A stretch of 64,000 bases of DNA from Woeseiaceae bacterium (lineage in GTDB: Bacteria > Pseudomonadota > Gammaproteobacteria > Steroidobacterales > Woeseiaceae). The stretch is from NCBI GenBank assembly GCA_021773035.1, contig JAJFKU010000038.1, forward strand, positions 140,125 through 204,124. The letters run 5' to 3'. Below, one piece after another: positions 51,666 to 61,211 of the stretch. The notes beneath the pieces were generated by a model. That model saw only the letters and a program-made list of their open reading frames with translations, was not told where the DNA came from and did not search any database. Both the position numbers and the translations under genes were made by a program. The stretch's first letter is position 1, and each line of letters starts with the position of its first letter.

Positions 51666-52745
51666 CTATCCGTGAGTTTTTTCGAATTCGACCATGAAGT
51701 CGATCAATGCATCGACCGCCGCTTCCGGTACCGCGTTGTAAATCGATGCGCGCATTCCGCCAACCGAGCGGTGGCCTTTAAGGTTCGTCAGTCCCGCTGC
51801 TTTGCTTTTTTTGAGAAAGCTCGCGTCCAGAGAATCATCCGCAAGAATGAACGGTACATTCATCCATGAACGGCAGTCTTTCGCCACCGGGTTGGAATAG
51901 AAATCCAGACGGTCGATAGCCGCGTAGAGCTTGTTCGCCTTGCGTGCGTTGACTTCAGCCATTGCCTCCACACCACCTTTTTCCAGTAGCCACCGGAACA
52001 CCAGGTCAGCGACGTACCAGGCGAAAGTAGGCGGTGTGTTGGTCATGGAGTCGGAGTCGGCGTAGGACTTCCAGGTCATCAGGTGTGGATTGTCGTTCCG
52101 CGCGCGATCCAGCAATTCGTTCTTAACGATGACCACGGTAATACCAGCCGGACCGATATTCTTCTGGGCACCTGCGTAAATGACCCCGAATCTGCCGACA
52201 TCGACAGGCCGCGAAAGAATCGTACTGGACATATCCGCGACTAACGGCGCGTCTCCGCCCGGTATGAAGTGGAACTCGACGCCGGCGATGGTCTCGTTCG
52301 GCGTGTAATGCAGGTACGCCGCGTTGTCGCTGCGACTCCAGCTCGATTCCTCCGGAATGTAGGTGAACTTCCTGTCGGAGGCATCGGCCGCGATGTTTAC
52401 ATCGCAGAACTTAGCCGCTTCACCGGCCGCCTTCTTGCCCCAGCTACCGGTAACAACGTAGTCGGCGCGATCACCCGCTGCGGCAAGATTCAGTGGTGCC
52501 ATCGCCATTTGCATCGTGGCCCCACCCTGCGGGAACAGCACACTGTAGTCGTCCGGAATAGACAGCAGCTTGCGCAGATTAGCCTCGGCGCGCGCAGCCA
52601 GTTCGACAAACTCCTTGCCGCGATGACTGCATTCCATGACGGACATTCCCGTACCTTGCCAGTCCGGAATATCGTCTTGTATTTGTTCTAGTACTTCGAG
52701 GGGCAGAGCTGCCGGGCCGGCACTGAAATTGAAAACGCGCGACAT
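51666..52745 (-). CDS. serC: Phosphoserine aminotransferase
   Basis: The 359-residue product has FNFSAGPAALPLEVLEQIQ and YAGAQKNIGPAGITVVIV, where the Lys in QKN is the PLP lysine. It converts 3-phosphohydroxypyruvate to phosphoserine. It follows gyrA and precedes serA; AAGGA lies upstream. Confidence 0.96.
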   Translation of the reverse strand: MSRVFNFSAGPAALPLEVLEQIQDDIPDWQGTGMSVMECSHRGKEFVELAARAEANLRKLLSIPDDYSVLFPQGGATMQMAMAPLNLAAAGDRADYVVTGSWGKKAAGEAAKFCDVNIAADASDRKFTYIPEESSWSRSDNAAYLHYTPNETIAGVEFHFIPGGDAPLVADMSSTILSRPVDVGRFGVIYAGAQKNIGPAGITVVIVKNELLDRARNDNPHLMTWKSYADSDSMTNTPPTFAWYVADLVFRWLLEKGGVEAMAEVNARKANKLYAAIDRLDFYSNPVAKDCRSWMNVPFILADDSLDASFLKKSKAAGLTNLKGHRSVGGMRASIYNAVPEAAVDALIDFMVEFEKTHG

Positions 52746-52879
52746 GTCGCTGAGGTCCTTCAGAGTATTGGGGTTAAGTCAGGCCGCGTATTGTCACGGT
52801 TTGGGATAGCAATTGCACTACTAAATATAGCGATAACAACAGTCCACTCGTGAATAAGGCGCACCGTTTTAGTGCATTG

Positions 52880-55417
52880 CTACTCTTCGTCTTCGATTGC
52901 CTCGATTCTCGCCAGGCCAACCAACCGCTGTTCGCTCCCGACCCGGATCAGACGCACGCCCTGAGTGTTGCGTCCCATTATCGAGATATCGTCAACGCCG
53001 GTGCGCACAAGGGTGCCGTTGGAGCTGATCAGCATGACTTCGTCTTCATCGGCTACCTGCAACGCGCCAACCGTTCTGCCATTGCGATCCGAGGTCTGAA
53101 TCGCGATCACCCCTTGCCCGCCACGCCCCTGAACCGGGAAATCGTCAACCGGCGTACGTTTACCGTAGCCGTTTTCGGTGGCCGTAAGCACCACCCCGTC
53201 ACTGAGAATAGAAAGCGCAATGACTTCATGTCCCGCCGGCAACCTGATGCCACGCACACCGGCGGCGCCGCGTCCCATCGGCCTGACGTCCGCTTCCTTA
53301 AAGCGAATCGACTTGCCGTGACTTGCTACCAGCAGCACGTCCGCCTCACCGTCCGTGATCGCGACGTTCACAAGCCTGTCGTCGCCCCTGAGGTCAATGG
53401 CGATGATGCCGTTGGCGCGGGGACGTGAGAATTGAGTTAGCGGCGTTTTCTTAACCGTACCGGCAGACGTCGCCATAAATACGAAGTGGCCTTCTTCGTA
53501 CTCTCTTATCGGTAACACGGCGTTGATGCGTTCGCCTTCCTCGAGCGGCAGCAGATTGACGATCGGCTTGCCACGCGAACCACGACTGGCCTGCGGTACC
53601 TGGAACACTTTCAGCCAGTACATCTTGCCGCGACTTGAGAAGCACAAAATAGTGTCGTGCGTGTTCGCCACAAACAGGTTGTCGACGAAATCCTCGTCCT
53701 TTACCTTCGTGGCCGAGCGACCGCGGCCGCCACGCTTCTGCGCCTGATACGACTCGATAGGCTGCGCTTTCGCATAACCACCGTGCGACAGCGTGACCAC
53801 GACTTCTTCTTCGGGAATCAGGTCCTCGACACTCAGGTCGGAATGGTCCTGAACTATTTCCGTACGACGTTCGTCGCCGTAGGCCGTCTGCACTTCCAGC
53901 AGCTCAGTCTTGATGACTTTCAACAGCAGATCGGGATCCGCAAGGATATTAGAAAATTCTTTAATTTTCTCTAATATCTCTTTGTATTCCTTGATTATTT
54001 TATCTTGTTCCAGGCCCGTCAAACGATGCAGCCTGAGATCGAGAATGGCCTGTGCCTGGACCGCAGAAAGACGGTATCTACCGTCGGTCAACCCCGACAA
54101 AGCCTCGAAGCCATCCGGGCGGGTATCCATGTCACCGGCACGCTCGAGCATCTCCGTGACAGCACCCGGCGCCCAGTCGCGCGCCATCAATCCACTCTTC
54201 GCCTCCGCCGGCGATGCCGACGCTTTGATCAGCGCAATGACTTCATCGATATTCGCCAGCGCCACCGTTTGTCCTTCGAGGACATGCGCCCTGTCACGGG
54301 CCTTGCGCAGGTCGAAAATTGTTCTACGAGTAACAACCTCACGACGGTGCGAGAGGAACGCCTCAAGAATCTGCTTCAGGTTCAGGAGCTTTGGCTGACC
54401 CTCATGCAGCGCGACCATATTGATGCCAAAGACGCTCTGCATCGCCGTCTGCTTGTAGAGGTTATTCAATACAACATCGGTCACTTCGCCGGTCTTGAGC
54501 TCAATGACGATACGCATGCCGTCCTTATCGGATTCGTCACGCAGCTCGCTAATACCCTCGATACGCTTTTCACGTACCAGGTCGGCAATCTTTTCGATCA
54601 GACGGGCTTTATTGACCTGAAACGGCAGCTCGGTGACGATGATCGCTTCCTTGCCGCGGGCGTTGACGGCTTCAACGCTGGTTCTGGCGCGAATATGCAC
54701 GCGGCCACGACCTGTTTTATACGCCGAATAAATACCCTGGGCGCCGTTGATGATGCCGGCAGTCGGAAAATCCGGCCCTGGAATGTGTTCCATCAGTCCC
54801 GGTACATCGATAGCCGGATCCTCAATCAATGCCATACAGGCATTGATGACTTCGATCAGATTGTGCGGCGGGATGTTGGTCGCCATACCGACGGCGATAC
54901 CGGACGAGCCGTTGATCAGCAGATTCGGCAGCCGCGTTGGCATAACGGACGGCTCGCTCTCGGAACCGTCGTAATTCTCGACGAAATCGACCGTTTCCTT
55001 TTCGATGTCCGCCAGCAACTCATGCGCAATCTTCGCCATGCGAACTTCCGTATAACGCATGGCAGCGGGAGAATCGCCGTCGACGGAGCCGAAGTTGCCC
55101 TGCCCGTCAACCAGCATGTAGCGCATCGAAAAAGGCTGCGCCATGCGAACAATCGTATCGTAAACCGCGGAATCGCCATGCGGATGGTATTTACCGATGA
55201 CGTCACCGACCACCCGAGCGGATTTTTTATAGGGTTTGTTGAAGTCATTACCGAGTTCACGCATAGCATGCAGAACACGGCGATGCACGGGCTTCAGCCC
55301 GTCACGAACATCGGGCAGAGCGCGCCCGACGATGACGCTCATCGCATAATCCAGATAGGACTGCTGCATCTCCTCTTCGAGACTTATGGTCAGCAATTCC
55401 TGGGCAACTTCAGCCAT
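52880..55417 (-). CDS. gyrA: DNA gyrase subunit A
   Basis: The 845-residue product has the breakage-reunion domain with catalytic Tyr in [10 protein letters not shown], the quinolone-resistance region [19 protein letters not shown] (Ser at the position of E. coli Ser83 and Asp after it shifted to Tyr-Asp, the susceptible type), the coiled-coil tower and six C-terminal beta-pinwheel repeats including the GyrA-box QKRGGRG. It ends in an acidic tail. TAGGA precedes the ATG. Confidence 0.97.
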   Translation of the reverse strand: MAEVAQELLTISLEEEMQQSYLDYAMSVIVGRALPDVRDGLKPVHRRVLHAMRELGNDFNKPYKKSARVVGDVIGKYHPHGDSAVYDTIVRMAQPFSMRYMLVDGQGNFGSVDGDSPAAMRYTEVRMAKIAHELLADIEKETVDFVENYDGSESEPSVMPTRLPNLLINGSSGIAVGMATNIPPHNLIEVINACMALIEDPAIDVPGLMEHIPGPDFPTAGIINGAQGIYSAYKTGRGRVHIRARTSVEAVNARGKEAIIVTELPFQVNKARLIEKIADLVREKRIEGISELRDESDKDGMRIVIELKTGEVTDVVLNNLYKQTAMQSVFGINMVALHEGQPKLLNLKQILEAFLSHRREVVTRRTIFDLRKARDRAHVLEGQTVALANIDEVIALIKASASPAEAKSGLMARDWAPGAVTEMLERAGDMDTRPDGFEALSGLTDGRYRLSAVQAQAILDLRLHRLTGLEQDKIIKEYKEILEKIKEFSNILADPDLLLKVIKTELLEVQTAYGDERRTEIVQDHSDLSVEDLIPEEEVVVTLSHGGYAKAQPIESYQAQKRGGRGRSATKVKDEDFVDNLFVANTHDTILCFSSRGKMYWLKVFQVPQASRGSRGKPIVNLLPLEEGERINAVLPIREYEEGHFVFMATSAGTVKKTPLTQFSRPRANGIIAIDLRGDDRLVNVAITDGEADVLLVASHGKSIRFKEADVRPMGRGAAGVRGIRLPAGHEVIALSILSDGVVLTATENGYGKRTPVDDFPVQGRGGQGVIAIQTSDRNGRTVGALQVADEDEVMLISSNGTLVRTGVDDISIMGRNTQGVRLIRVGSEQRLVGLARIEAIEDEE

Positions 55418-55663
55418 ATTTTCCTAATTCCCTGCTTTTTCCACCCAAATCTCCAGCACGAGCCCGGTCCATAGGAGCGGGTTCAAAGCCGGTTTTGCTG
55501 GAAATCAAGCGAATAAAATTCGTGTTTGAGCCGTGCTTGTTTCGACCCATGTTGAGCGGCCGGGTAAGGCTCAGAATAATACCACACAAGGGCCTGAAAC
55601 AGCAGTGTTTTAGCCCCTTCCAGCCATATTTAAAACGCCACTGGAACTGCCCCCAGCGACGCG

Positions 55664-55669
55664 TATACT
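55664..55669 (+). promoter_or_regulatory. Candidate -10 for a leaderless mtaD transcript
   Basis: TATACT ends ten bases before the ATG at 55679, placing the likely transcription start at or just before the start codon. No ribosome-binding site is visible upstream of the ATG. The -35 region (TGGAAC at 55642-55647) is weak. Confidence 0.35.
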
Positions 55670-55678
55670 CCCCCGACT

Positions 55679-57022
55679 ATGCAGCATTGCGACACCCTAA
55701 TCGCGCCTCGGTGGTGCATCCCCGTTGAACCCGCGAACTTGCTTCTTCACGAGCACGCCGTGGTGGTGAACGATGGCCGAATCAGCGACCTGTTACCACT
55801 TGCGGACGCACGGCGAGAGTACCAGCCCAGTGTCTTTATCGAGAAACCCGATCACCTGCTGATTCCGGGTTTCGTCAACGCCCATACGCATGCCGCGATG
55901 ACGCTGATGCGGGGTTTCGCCGACGATCTGCCGCTGGAGGACTGGTTACGAAAAGCGATCTGGCCGGCGGAAACACGCTGGATGAGCGCGGAACTGGTTC
56001 GGGACGGCACTGAACTGGCCATAGCGGAGATGATACGCGGCGGTACGACCTGCTTCAGCGACCAGTATTTCTTCCCGGAAATCGTCGCTGAGACAGCCGT
56101 GGACCTGCATATGCGGGCAATGATCGGTACGCCGATCATCGAATTCCCGACCGCGTGGGCTGCCGATATCAGCGAGTACCTCAACAAGGCCAGCGACCTG
56201 GTTCACGACCCCTATGCCGACCACGCTCTGATATCGACCTGCTTTGCACCGCATTCGACCTCAGCCTTATCGGACGAGTCGTTTCTCGAACTGCGGGTAC
56301 TTGCCGATCAACTGGACGTCAGAACGCAGATACACCTGCATGAATCGGCCGCCGAGGTGACTGCCGCGCTGCAGCAGTCCGGTCGGCGACCGTTCGACCG
56401 GCTGCACGAACTCGGCCTTGTCAACGCTTCGCTGCTGGCGGTCCATGCCGTGCACATGAGTGACGCGGAAATCGAGATCTTCGCTGAGTCCGGCGTCAAC
56501 ATCGCCCATTGCCCGCGCTCCAACCTGAAACTGGCGAGCGGCATAGCACCCATCGAGAAATATCGCAGCGCCGGCATCAATGTCGCAATCGGGACAGACG
56601 GTGCCGCCAGTAACAACGCGCTGGATATGCTGTCTGAAATGCGCATGGCCGCGCTGCTGGCGAAGGCGACTGCCGCCGACGCCGCCGCCGTGTCGGCCAG
56701 CGAGGCGCTGCGAATGGCAACGCTCAATGGCGCCGCCGCGCTGGGGCTGGCCGATGAAATCGGCAGTATCGAGAAGGCCAAGTGGGCCGACCTGACCTGC
56801 GTCGATCTCAGTGGACTGAACAATCAACCGTTGTACGACCCCGGGTCGCAGCTCGTCTATTCCGCCAGGGCCGATCAGGTAAGCGATGTCTGGATTGCCG
56901 GAAAACACTTGCTGGACAACGGTAAACTGGTGCACATCGATACGGACAAGCTGCTCAAACGCAGCAACGAATGGCGTGATCGACTCACGACTTCAAAACA
57001 CACAGGCAGCAACAATGAATAG
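55679..57022 (+). CDS. mtaD: 5-methylthioadenosine/S-adenosylhomocysteine deaminase (TRZ/ATZ family)
   Basis: The 447-residue product is an amidohydrolase with the metal sites NAHTHAAMTLMRGFADDLPLEDWL, QIHLHES, HAVH and GTDGAASNN, the pattern of MTA/SAH deaminases. It converts methylthioadenosine or S-adenosylhomocysteine to inosine forms. Its end overlaps ubiG by eight bases. The pairing with the SAM-dependent UbiG fits a role in removing SAH. Confidence 0.9.
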   Translation: MQHCDTLIAPRWCIPVEPANLLLHEHAVVVNDGRISDLLPLADARREYQPSVFIEKPDHLLIPGFVNAHTHAAMTLMRGFADDLPLEDWLRKAIWPAETRWMSAELVRDGTELAIAEMIRGGTTCFSDQYFFPEIVAETAVDLHMRAMIGTPIIEFPTAWAADISEYLNKASDLVHDPYADHALISTCFAPHSTSALSDESFLELRVLADQLDVRTQIHLHESAAEVTAALQQSGRRPFDRLHELGLVNASLLAVHAVHMSDAEIEIFAESGVNIAHCPRSNLKLASGIAPIEKYRSAGINVAIGTDGAASNNALDMLSEMRMAALLAKATAADAAAVSASEALRMATLNGAAALGLADEIGSIEKAKWADLTCVDLSGLNNQPLYDPGSQLVYSARADQVSDVWIAGKHLLDNGKLVHIDTDKLLKRSNEWRDRLTTSKHTGSNNE

Positions 57023-57722
57023 CGTCAGAGACAATGTCGATCCGGCCGAGGTCGCAAAGTTCGATGCGCTGGCGTCGCGCTGGTGGGACCCGGACGGCGA
57101 GTTCGGTCCCTTACATGAAATCAATCCGCTGCGGCTGGACTGGATACGTCGGCACGCGCAGCTCTCCGGCAGCAAGGTTGTCGACATCGGCTGCGGTGGC
57201 GGCATTCTGGCGGAATCCATGGCGGCCGCCGGGGCGACGGTCACCGGCATCGATATGGCCGAGGCACCGCTGGCTGTCGCCCGCCTGCACCAGCACGAAT
57301 CGGATATAGAAGTGGACTACCGGCACATGACGGCCGAGGAACTGGTCGCAACGGAGGCTGGCAGCTTCGACGTCGTGACCTGCCTTGAGATGCTAGAACA
57401 CGTGCCCGACCCTGCCCGGACCGTCGAATCCTGTACACAGCTGGTGAAACCCGGCGGCCACATTTTTTTCGCGACGATCAATCGCAATCCCAAGTCGTTC
57501 GCCTTCGCCATTGTCGGCGCGGAATACGTGCTCAAGCTATTGCCCGCAGGAACACATGACTACGAGAAGTTTATTCGCCCCTCGGAACTCGGAGCGTGGG
57601 CACGACACGCCGGCCTCGTGCACAAGGACAGTATTGGCATGCAATACAACCCCTTTACCAAAGACTATTCGCTCGGTGAAAGTCTCGACGTCAATTACCT
57701 GATGTACTTTCGACGTGACTGA
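57015..57722 (+). CDS. ubiG: Ubiquinone biosynthesis O-methyltransferase UbiG
   Basis: From ATG 57015 the 235-residue product has VDPAEVAKFDALASRWWDPDGEFGPLHEINPLRLDWI, a UbiG hallmark, and the SAM-binding motif VVDIGCGGGILAE. It catalyses both O-methylations in ubiquinone synthesis. The start is inside the mtaD stop region (ATGAATAG), implying coupling. It overlaps gph by eight bases. Confidence 0.95.
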   Translation: MNSVRDNVDPAEVAKFDALASRWWDPDGEFGPLHEINPLRLDWIRRHAQLSGSKVVDIGCGGGILAESMAAAGATVTGIDMAEAPLAVARLHQHESDIEVDYRHMTAEELVATEAGSFDVVTCLEMLEHVPDPARTVESCTQLVKPGGHIFFATINRNPKSFAFAIVGAEYVLKLLPAGTHDYEKFIRPSELGAWARHAGLVHKDSIGMQYNPFTKDYSLGESLDVNYLMYFRRD

Positions 57723-58404
57723 GCTCAACGGCACCGAGTACAACGCGGTTTTCTTCGACCTTGACGGAACCCTGGTCGATACGGCCCCGGATATGGTTGC
57801 CGTGTTACAGCAGTTGCAGCAGGAGCACGGTTTCGACCCGGTCGCCTACGAACTCGGACGGTCCTATGTATCGAATGGCGCTATCGGACTGCTGACACTG
57901 GGGTTTCCGGGCACCGAGTTCGAATTCGGTGGCGACATGCACCAGCAATACCTGGAGCGTTACTCGGAAATGATCTGCGTCGAGTCCCGCGTTTTCGAGG
58001 GCCTCGACGAGTTGCTCGACCAGCTGGACGATCTTGCTTGCCCCTGGGGTATTGTCACCAACAAGCCGGAGCAACTCACGCGGCCATTGCTGACCGCGCT
58101 GGGACTGGCCGAACGATCGGTTTCAACGATCAGTGGCGATACTCTGTCCGTAAGAAAACCCGATCCGGCGCCGCTGCTGCTTGCCTGCGATGTCGCCGGC
58201 GTAGATCCGGCGAATTGCATCTACGTTGGCGATGCCGAACGCGATATTCAGGCCGGTCGTCGCGCGGGCACGGCAACGATTGCCGCCGGCTTCGGCTACA
58301 TCACGGCAGAAGACGATCCGCGGGAATGGGATGCTGACGTTATCGCAAGCAGCGCCGAAGAACTGGCGCAAATCGTCCTGAAAGCGGTTAATCTTGACGC
58401 CTGA
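57715..58404 (+). CDS. gph: Phosphoglycolate phosphatase-type HAD hydrolase
   Basis: The 229-residue product has the HAD motifs FFDLDGTLVDTAPD, a later Thr/Lys (IVTNKPEQ) and GDAERDIQAGRRAGT. It is close to Gph/PGP-type phosphatases and sits in the usual place after ubiG. The start is a GTG inside the ubiG end. Its TGA overlaps the rmuC ATG by one base. Confidence 0.92.
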   Translation: MTELNGTEYNAVFFDLDGTLVDTAPDMVAVLQQLQQEHGFDPVAYELGRSYVSNGAIGLLTLGFPGTEFEFGGDMHQQYLERYSEMICVESRVFEGLDELLDQLDDLACPWGIVTNKPEQLTRPLLTALGLAERSVSTISGDTLSVRKPDPAPLLLACDVAGVDPANCIYVGDAERDIQAGRRAGTATIAAGFGYITAEDDPREWDADVIASSAEELAQIVLKAVNLDA

Positions 58405-59636
58405 TGAACGCGTTCACGCTTGATCCCGCTTACCTGATGATCGCCCTGCCCGCCGCGGCCGCCGGCTTGTTGCTCGGCGTGCTGCTTACCTGGTTGATCG
58501 GCAGGAGCCGCAACAAGCGCATGATCGAGGAACGCGAGTCCGCTTTCGAGCTGGCCAACGCGAAACTCACGCAAACCTTCGCTGAACTTTCGAACCAGTC
58601 GCTGCAGGCGAACAGCGATACGTTTCTCAAACTGGCCGAGCAAAAACTCGAAACCCAACAGGAAAAAGCCAAGAGCGAACTCTCGGAACGCGAAAAGGCA
58701 GTTGAAGCGCTGGTCAAACCGATCAGCGACGCGCTCGTGGCATCGCAAAAACAAATTGCCGAGTTGGAGAAGTCGCGCAGCGAAGCCTACGGCGGCATCA
58801 AACATCAGCTCGAAGCCATGCAGCTCAGTCAGACCTCGCTGCGGCAGGAAACCCAGAACCTGGTGAACGCACTGCGGCGGCCCGAGGTTCGTGGCCGCTG
58901 GGGCGAGATTACGCTCAGGCGGCTGGTGGAGCTTGCGGGCATGGTCGAACACTGTGACTTCGTCGAACAGGTGCATACCGAAACAGACGGCAAGGTATTC
59001 CGGCCGGACATGATCGTTCGCATGCCGGATCAGCGAGAACTCGTCGTCGATGTGAAGACGCCGCTCGACGCTTACCTGACGGCGGCAGAAGCGCCGGACG
59101 ATGCGCAGCGCAAGCTCGGCCTGGAACGACACGCCAAGAACGTTCGCGGGCACATACGTGCGCTGGCTTCCAAGTCCTACTGGAACCAGTTCGAGGAAAG
59201 TCCCGAGTTCGTTATCCTGTTTATACCCGGAGACCAGTTCCTGAGTGCCGCGCTGAACGAAGAACCGGACCTCATCGAATATGCCTTGTCGCAACAGATC
59301 ATTCTTGCGACACCGACCAGTTTCGTTGCGTTGCTTAAGGCCGTTGCCTATGGCTGGCGACAATTATCTCTCGCCGACAACGCAAAGGAAATTCGTGTTC
59401 TGGCGGAAGATTTATACGGCCGTCTTTCGACCTTTGTAACACACATGAACAAAGTCGGCCGGCAATTAGCCAGCAGTGTCGACAACTACAACCGGGCCGT
59501 GGGTTCGCTGGAACGCAGCGTACTGCCCGGCGCCCGAAAATTTGTCGAGCTTGGTATACACACCAAGAAAGAACTGGAAAAGCTAGAGACACTGGAGCCG
59601 GTTCCACGCACCATGATTGAAGGAAACGATTCTTGA
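58404..59636 (+). CDS. rmuC: DNA recombination protein RmuC
   Basis: The 410-residue product has an N-terminal membrane helix (AYLMIALPAAAAGLLLGVLLTWLIG), a coiled coil and the RmuC nuclease-like core (RPEVRGRWGEITLRRLVELAGMVEHCDF, LVVDVKTPLDAYL). RmuC limits sequence inversions at short repeats. Overlaps with both neighbours place it in the mtaD-to-yciK operon. Confidence 0.93.
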   Translation: MNAFTLDPAYLMIALPAAAAGLLLGVLLTWLIGRSRNKRMIEERESAFELANAKLTQTFAELSNQSLQANSDTFLKLAEQKLETQQEKAKSELSEREKAVEALVKPISDALVASQKQIAELEKSRSEAYGGIKHQLEAMQLSQTSLRQETQNLVNALRRPEVRGRWGEITLRRLVELAGMVEHCDFVEQVHTETDGKVFRPDMIVRMPDQRELVVDVKTPLDAYLTAAEAPDDAQRKLGLERHAKNVRGHIRALASKSYWNQFEESPEFVILFIPGDQFLSAALNEEPDLIEYALSQQIILATPTSFVALLKAVAYGWRQLSLADNAKEIRVLAEDLYGRLSTFVTHMNKVGRQLASSVDNYNRAVGSLERSVLPGARKFVELGIHTKKELEKLETLEPVPRTMIEGNDS

Positions 59637-60385
59637 ACCAGGACGCACGTGCATACCGTTACGCAGACGATGTATTAAACGATCGCATCATACTCATTAC
59701 CGGCGCCAGCGACGGCATCGGTAAAGCACTGGCCCTCGAAGCCGCGCGTTGTGGCGCACAGGTTATTCTACACGGCCGCAACTCGAAGAAACTCGAAAAG
59801 GTCTACGACGACATCGAAGCACTCGAAGGAGCAAAGCGGCCATCCATCGCCGTACTCGATCTCGAGTCGGCAAACGCCGAGGGCTATACCTCACTGGCGA
59901 ACAGCATTGCTGACGAATTCGGCCACCTCGATGGCCTGGTGCACAACGCCAGCATCCTGGGCGAACTCTTCACTATCGAACAGTACGACGCTGTGTTGTG
60001 GCAAAAGGTCATGCATGTCAACGTGACGGCGACGTTCGCACTCACCCAGGTTTTACTGCCATTACTGAAGAAGTCGGACGACGCCTCCGTCATTTTCACC
60101 AGCAGCGGCGTTGGTCGCACCGGCAGAGCATTCTGGGGCGCCTATTCGGCTTCCAAGTTTGCGACAGAGAGCCTGTCCCAGACCCTTGCGGACGAGCATC
60201 GCGACACGGTATTGCGTTCCAACTGCATCAACCCGGGTGCGACACGAACAAAGATGCGTCTCGCCGCCTTTCCCGCCGAAGATCGCGATGCGTTGAAGAC
60301 GCCTGAAGAAATACTCCCGTCTTACATCTACCTGCTCGGTCCGGACAGCAAGGGTATGACTGGCGAGAGTATCGACGCGCAGTAA
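59633..60385 (+). CDS. yciK: YciK-type short-chain dehydrogenase/reductase
   Basis: The 250-residue product has the SDR nucleotide motif ILITGASDGIGKALALEAA, NNAS-like VHNASILGE and active-site YSASKFA. It belongs to the YciK group by sequence style and gene place. The start is a TTG overlapping the rmuC stop. The substrate of this group is not known. Confidence 0.88.
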   Translation: MNQDARAYRYADDVLNDRIILITGASDGIGKALALEAARCGAQVILHGRNSKKLEKVYDDIEALEGAKRPSIAVLDLESANAEGYTSLANSIADEFGHLDGLVHNASILGELFTIEQYDAVLWQKVMHVNVTATFALTQVLLPLLKKSDDASVIFTSSGVGRTGRAFWGAYSASKFATESLSQTLADEHRDTVLRSNCINPGATRTKMRLAAFPAEDRDALKTPEEILPSYIYLLGPDSKGMTGESIDAQ

Positions 60386-60410
60386 GCAAAAAGGCTGCAC
60401 AATCAAACTG

Positions 60411-61175
60411 GTGAAGAACGCAGTCAAGAATCCACCTGTCCTGATTTTGGGGTGTGGCCGAAGCGGAACATCAATATTTGGCGAGATGTTTCAGCAACTC
60501 GCATCGTACGAATACCAGAGCGAGCCGGATTTTTCCGATATGTTGGCCAGATTCGGAGCGAACCGGGCCGCAAAGGTACCGAGAGAGTCTGATGGATTCC
60601 CACCGGACGCGGGTCTGTCTTTTCCACTCAAGACGTTGCTAACGAGGCACCCGACCACGAAGATTTTCTGGATAGTTCGTCACCCGCTGGATGCGGTTTG
60701 CTCACTCCGTGTTGGTATCCGGAAAAACTGGGGGCACCACCCGCGTCCGCCAGACTGGTCAGATTGGGTGAGCAGCCCGATACTTGAGCAGTGCGCTCAT
60801 CACTGGGCGCACATCAATTGCCACGGATTCGATTCCATGCCGGAATCCGTTTGTTTGGTTCGATTCGAGGACATGATTCGATCTCCTGCCAAATTCGCGA
60901 AAAATATCTGCGTAGAAATCGGAATCGACGCACACGAGCACAACACAACGATCGGCAAATGGGCAAGAAGAGTCAGAGACACTAACGACGAACAGTTCGT
61001 CGAGGCGCTCACTTCGCGGAGTTATTCACGGCCAGATCACAAAGTGCGAGTTGGCCGGTGGCGAGAGAACCTCAGTTCAGCGGACGTCAAGATCGTTTCC
61101 GGAATCGTGTCGGATACAGCTGAGAAATTCGGTTACTCCCTCGTAGACGAACGAGAATCACCACACACAATTTAG
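60411..61175 (+). CDS. Sulfotransferase-family protein
   Basis: The 254-residue product has a PAPS-binding loop (LILGCGRSGTSIFGEMFQ, 5'-phosphosulfate site) and VRHPLDAVCSLRVGIRKNW (3'-phosphate site), the two motifs of sulfotransferases. It would add sulfate to a sugar, lipid or small molecule in the cytosol. The start is GTG 60411 with a weak ribosome-binding site. Its neighbour is a membrane O-acyltransferase, so both may modify a surface glycan. Confidence 0.88.
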   Translation: MKNAVKNPPVLILGCGRSGTSIFGEMFQQLASYEYQSEPDFSDMLARFGANRAAKVPRESDGFPPDAGLSFPLKTLLTRHPTTKIFWIVRHPLDAVCSLRVGIRKNWGHHPRPPDWSDWVSSPILEQCAHHWAHINCHGFDSMPESVCLVRFEDMIRSPAKFAKNICVEIGIDAHEHNTTIGKWARRVRDTNDEQFVEALTSRSYSRPDHKVRVGRWRENLSSADVKIVSGIVSDTAEKFGYSLVDERESPHTI

Positions 61176-61211
61176 CGACAATCGCATATTTGCACCTCGA
61201 GTGGCGCGTCC

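Noticed and set aside
54005..55474. Long plus-strand open frame opposite gyrA
   Set aside because: It is a shadow of gyrA codon bias; the composition is His/Arg/Gln-rich and gyrA is certain on the other strand.
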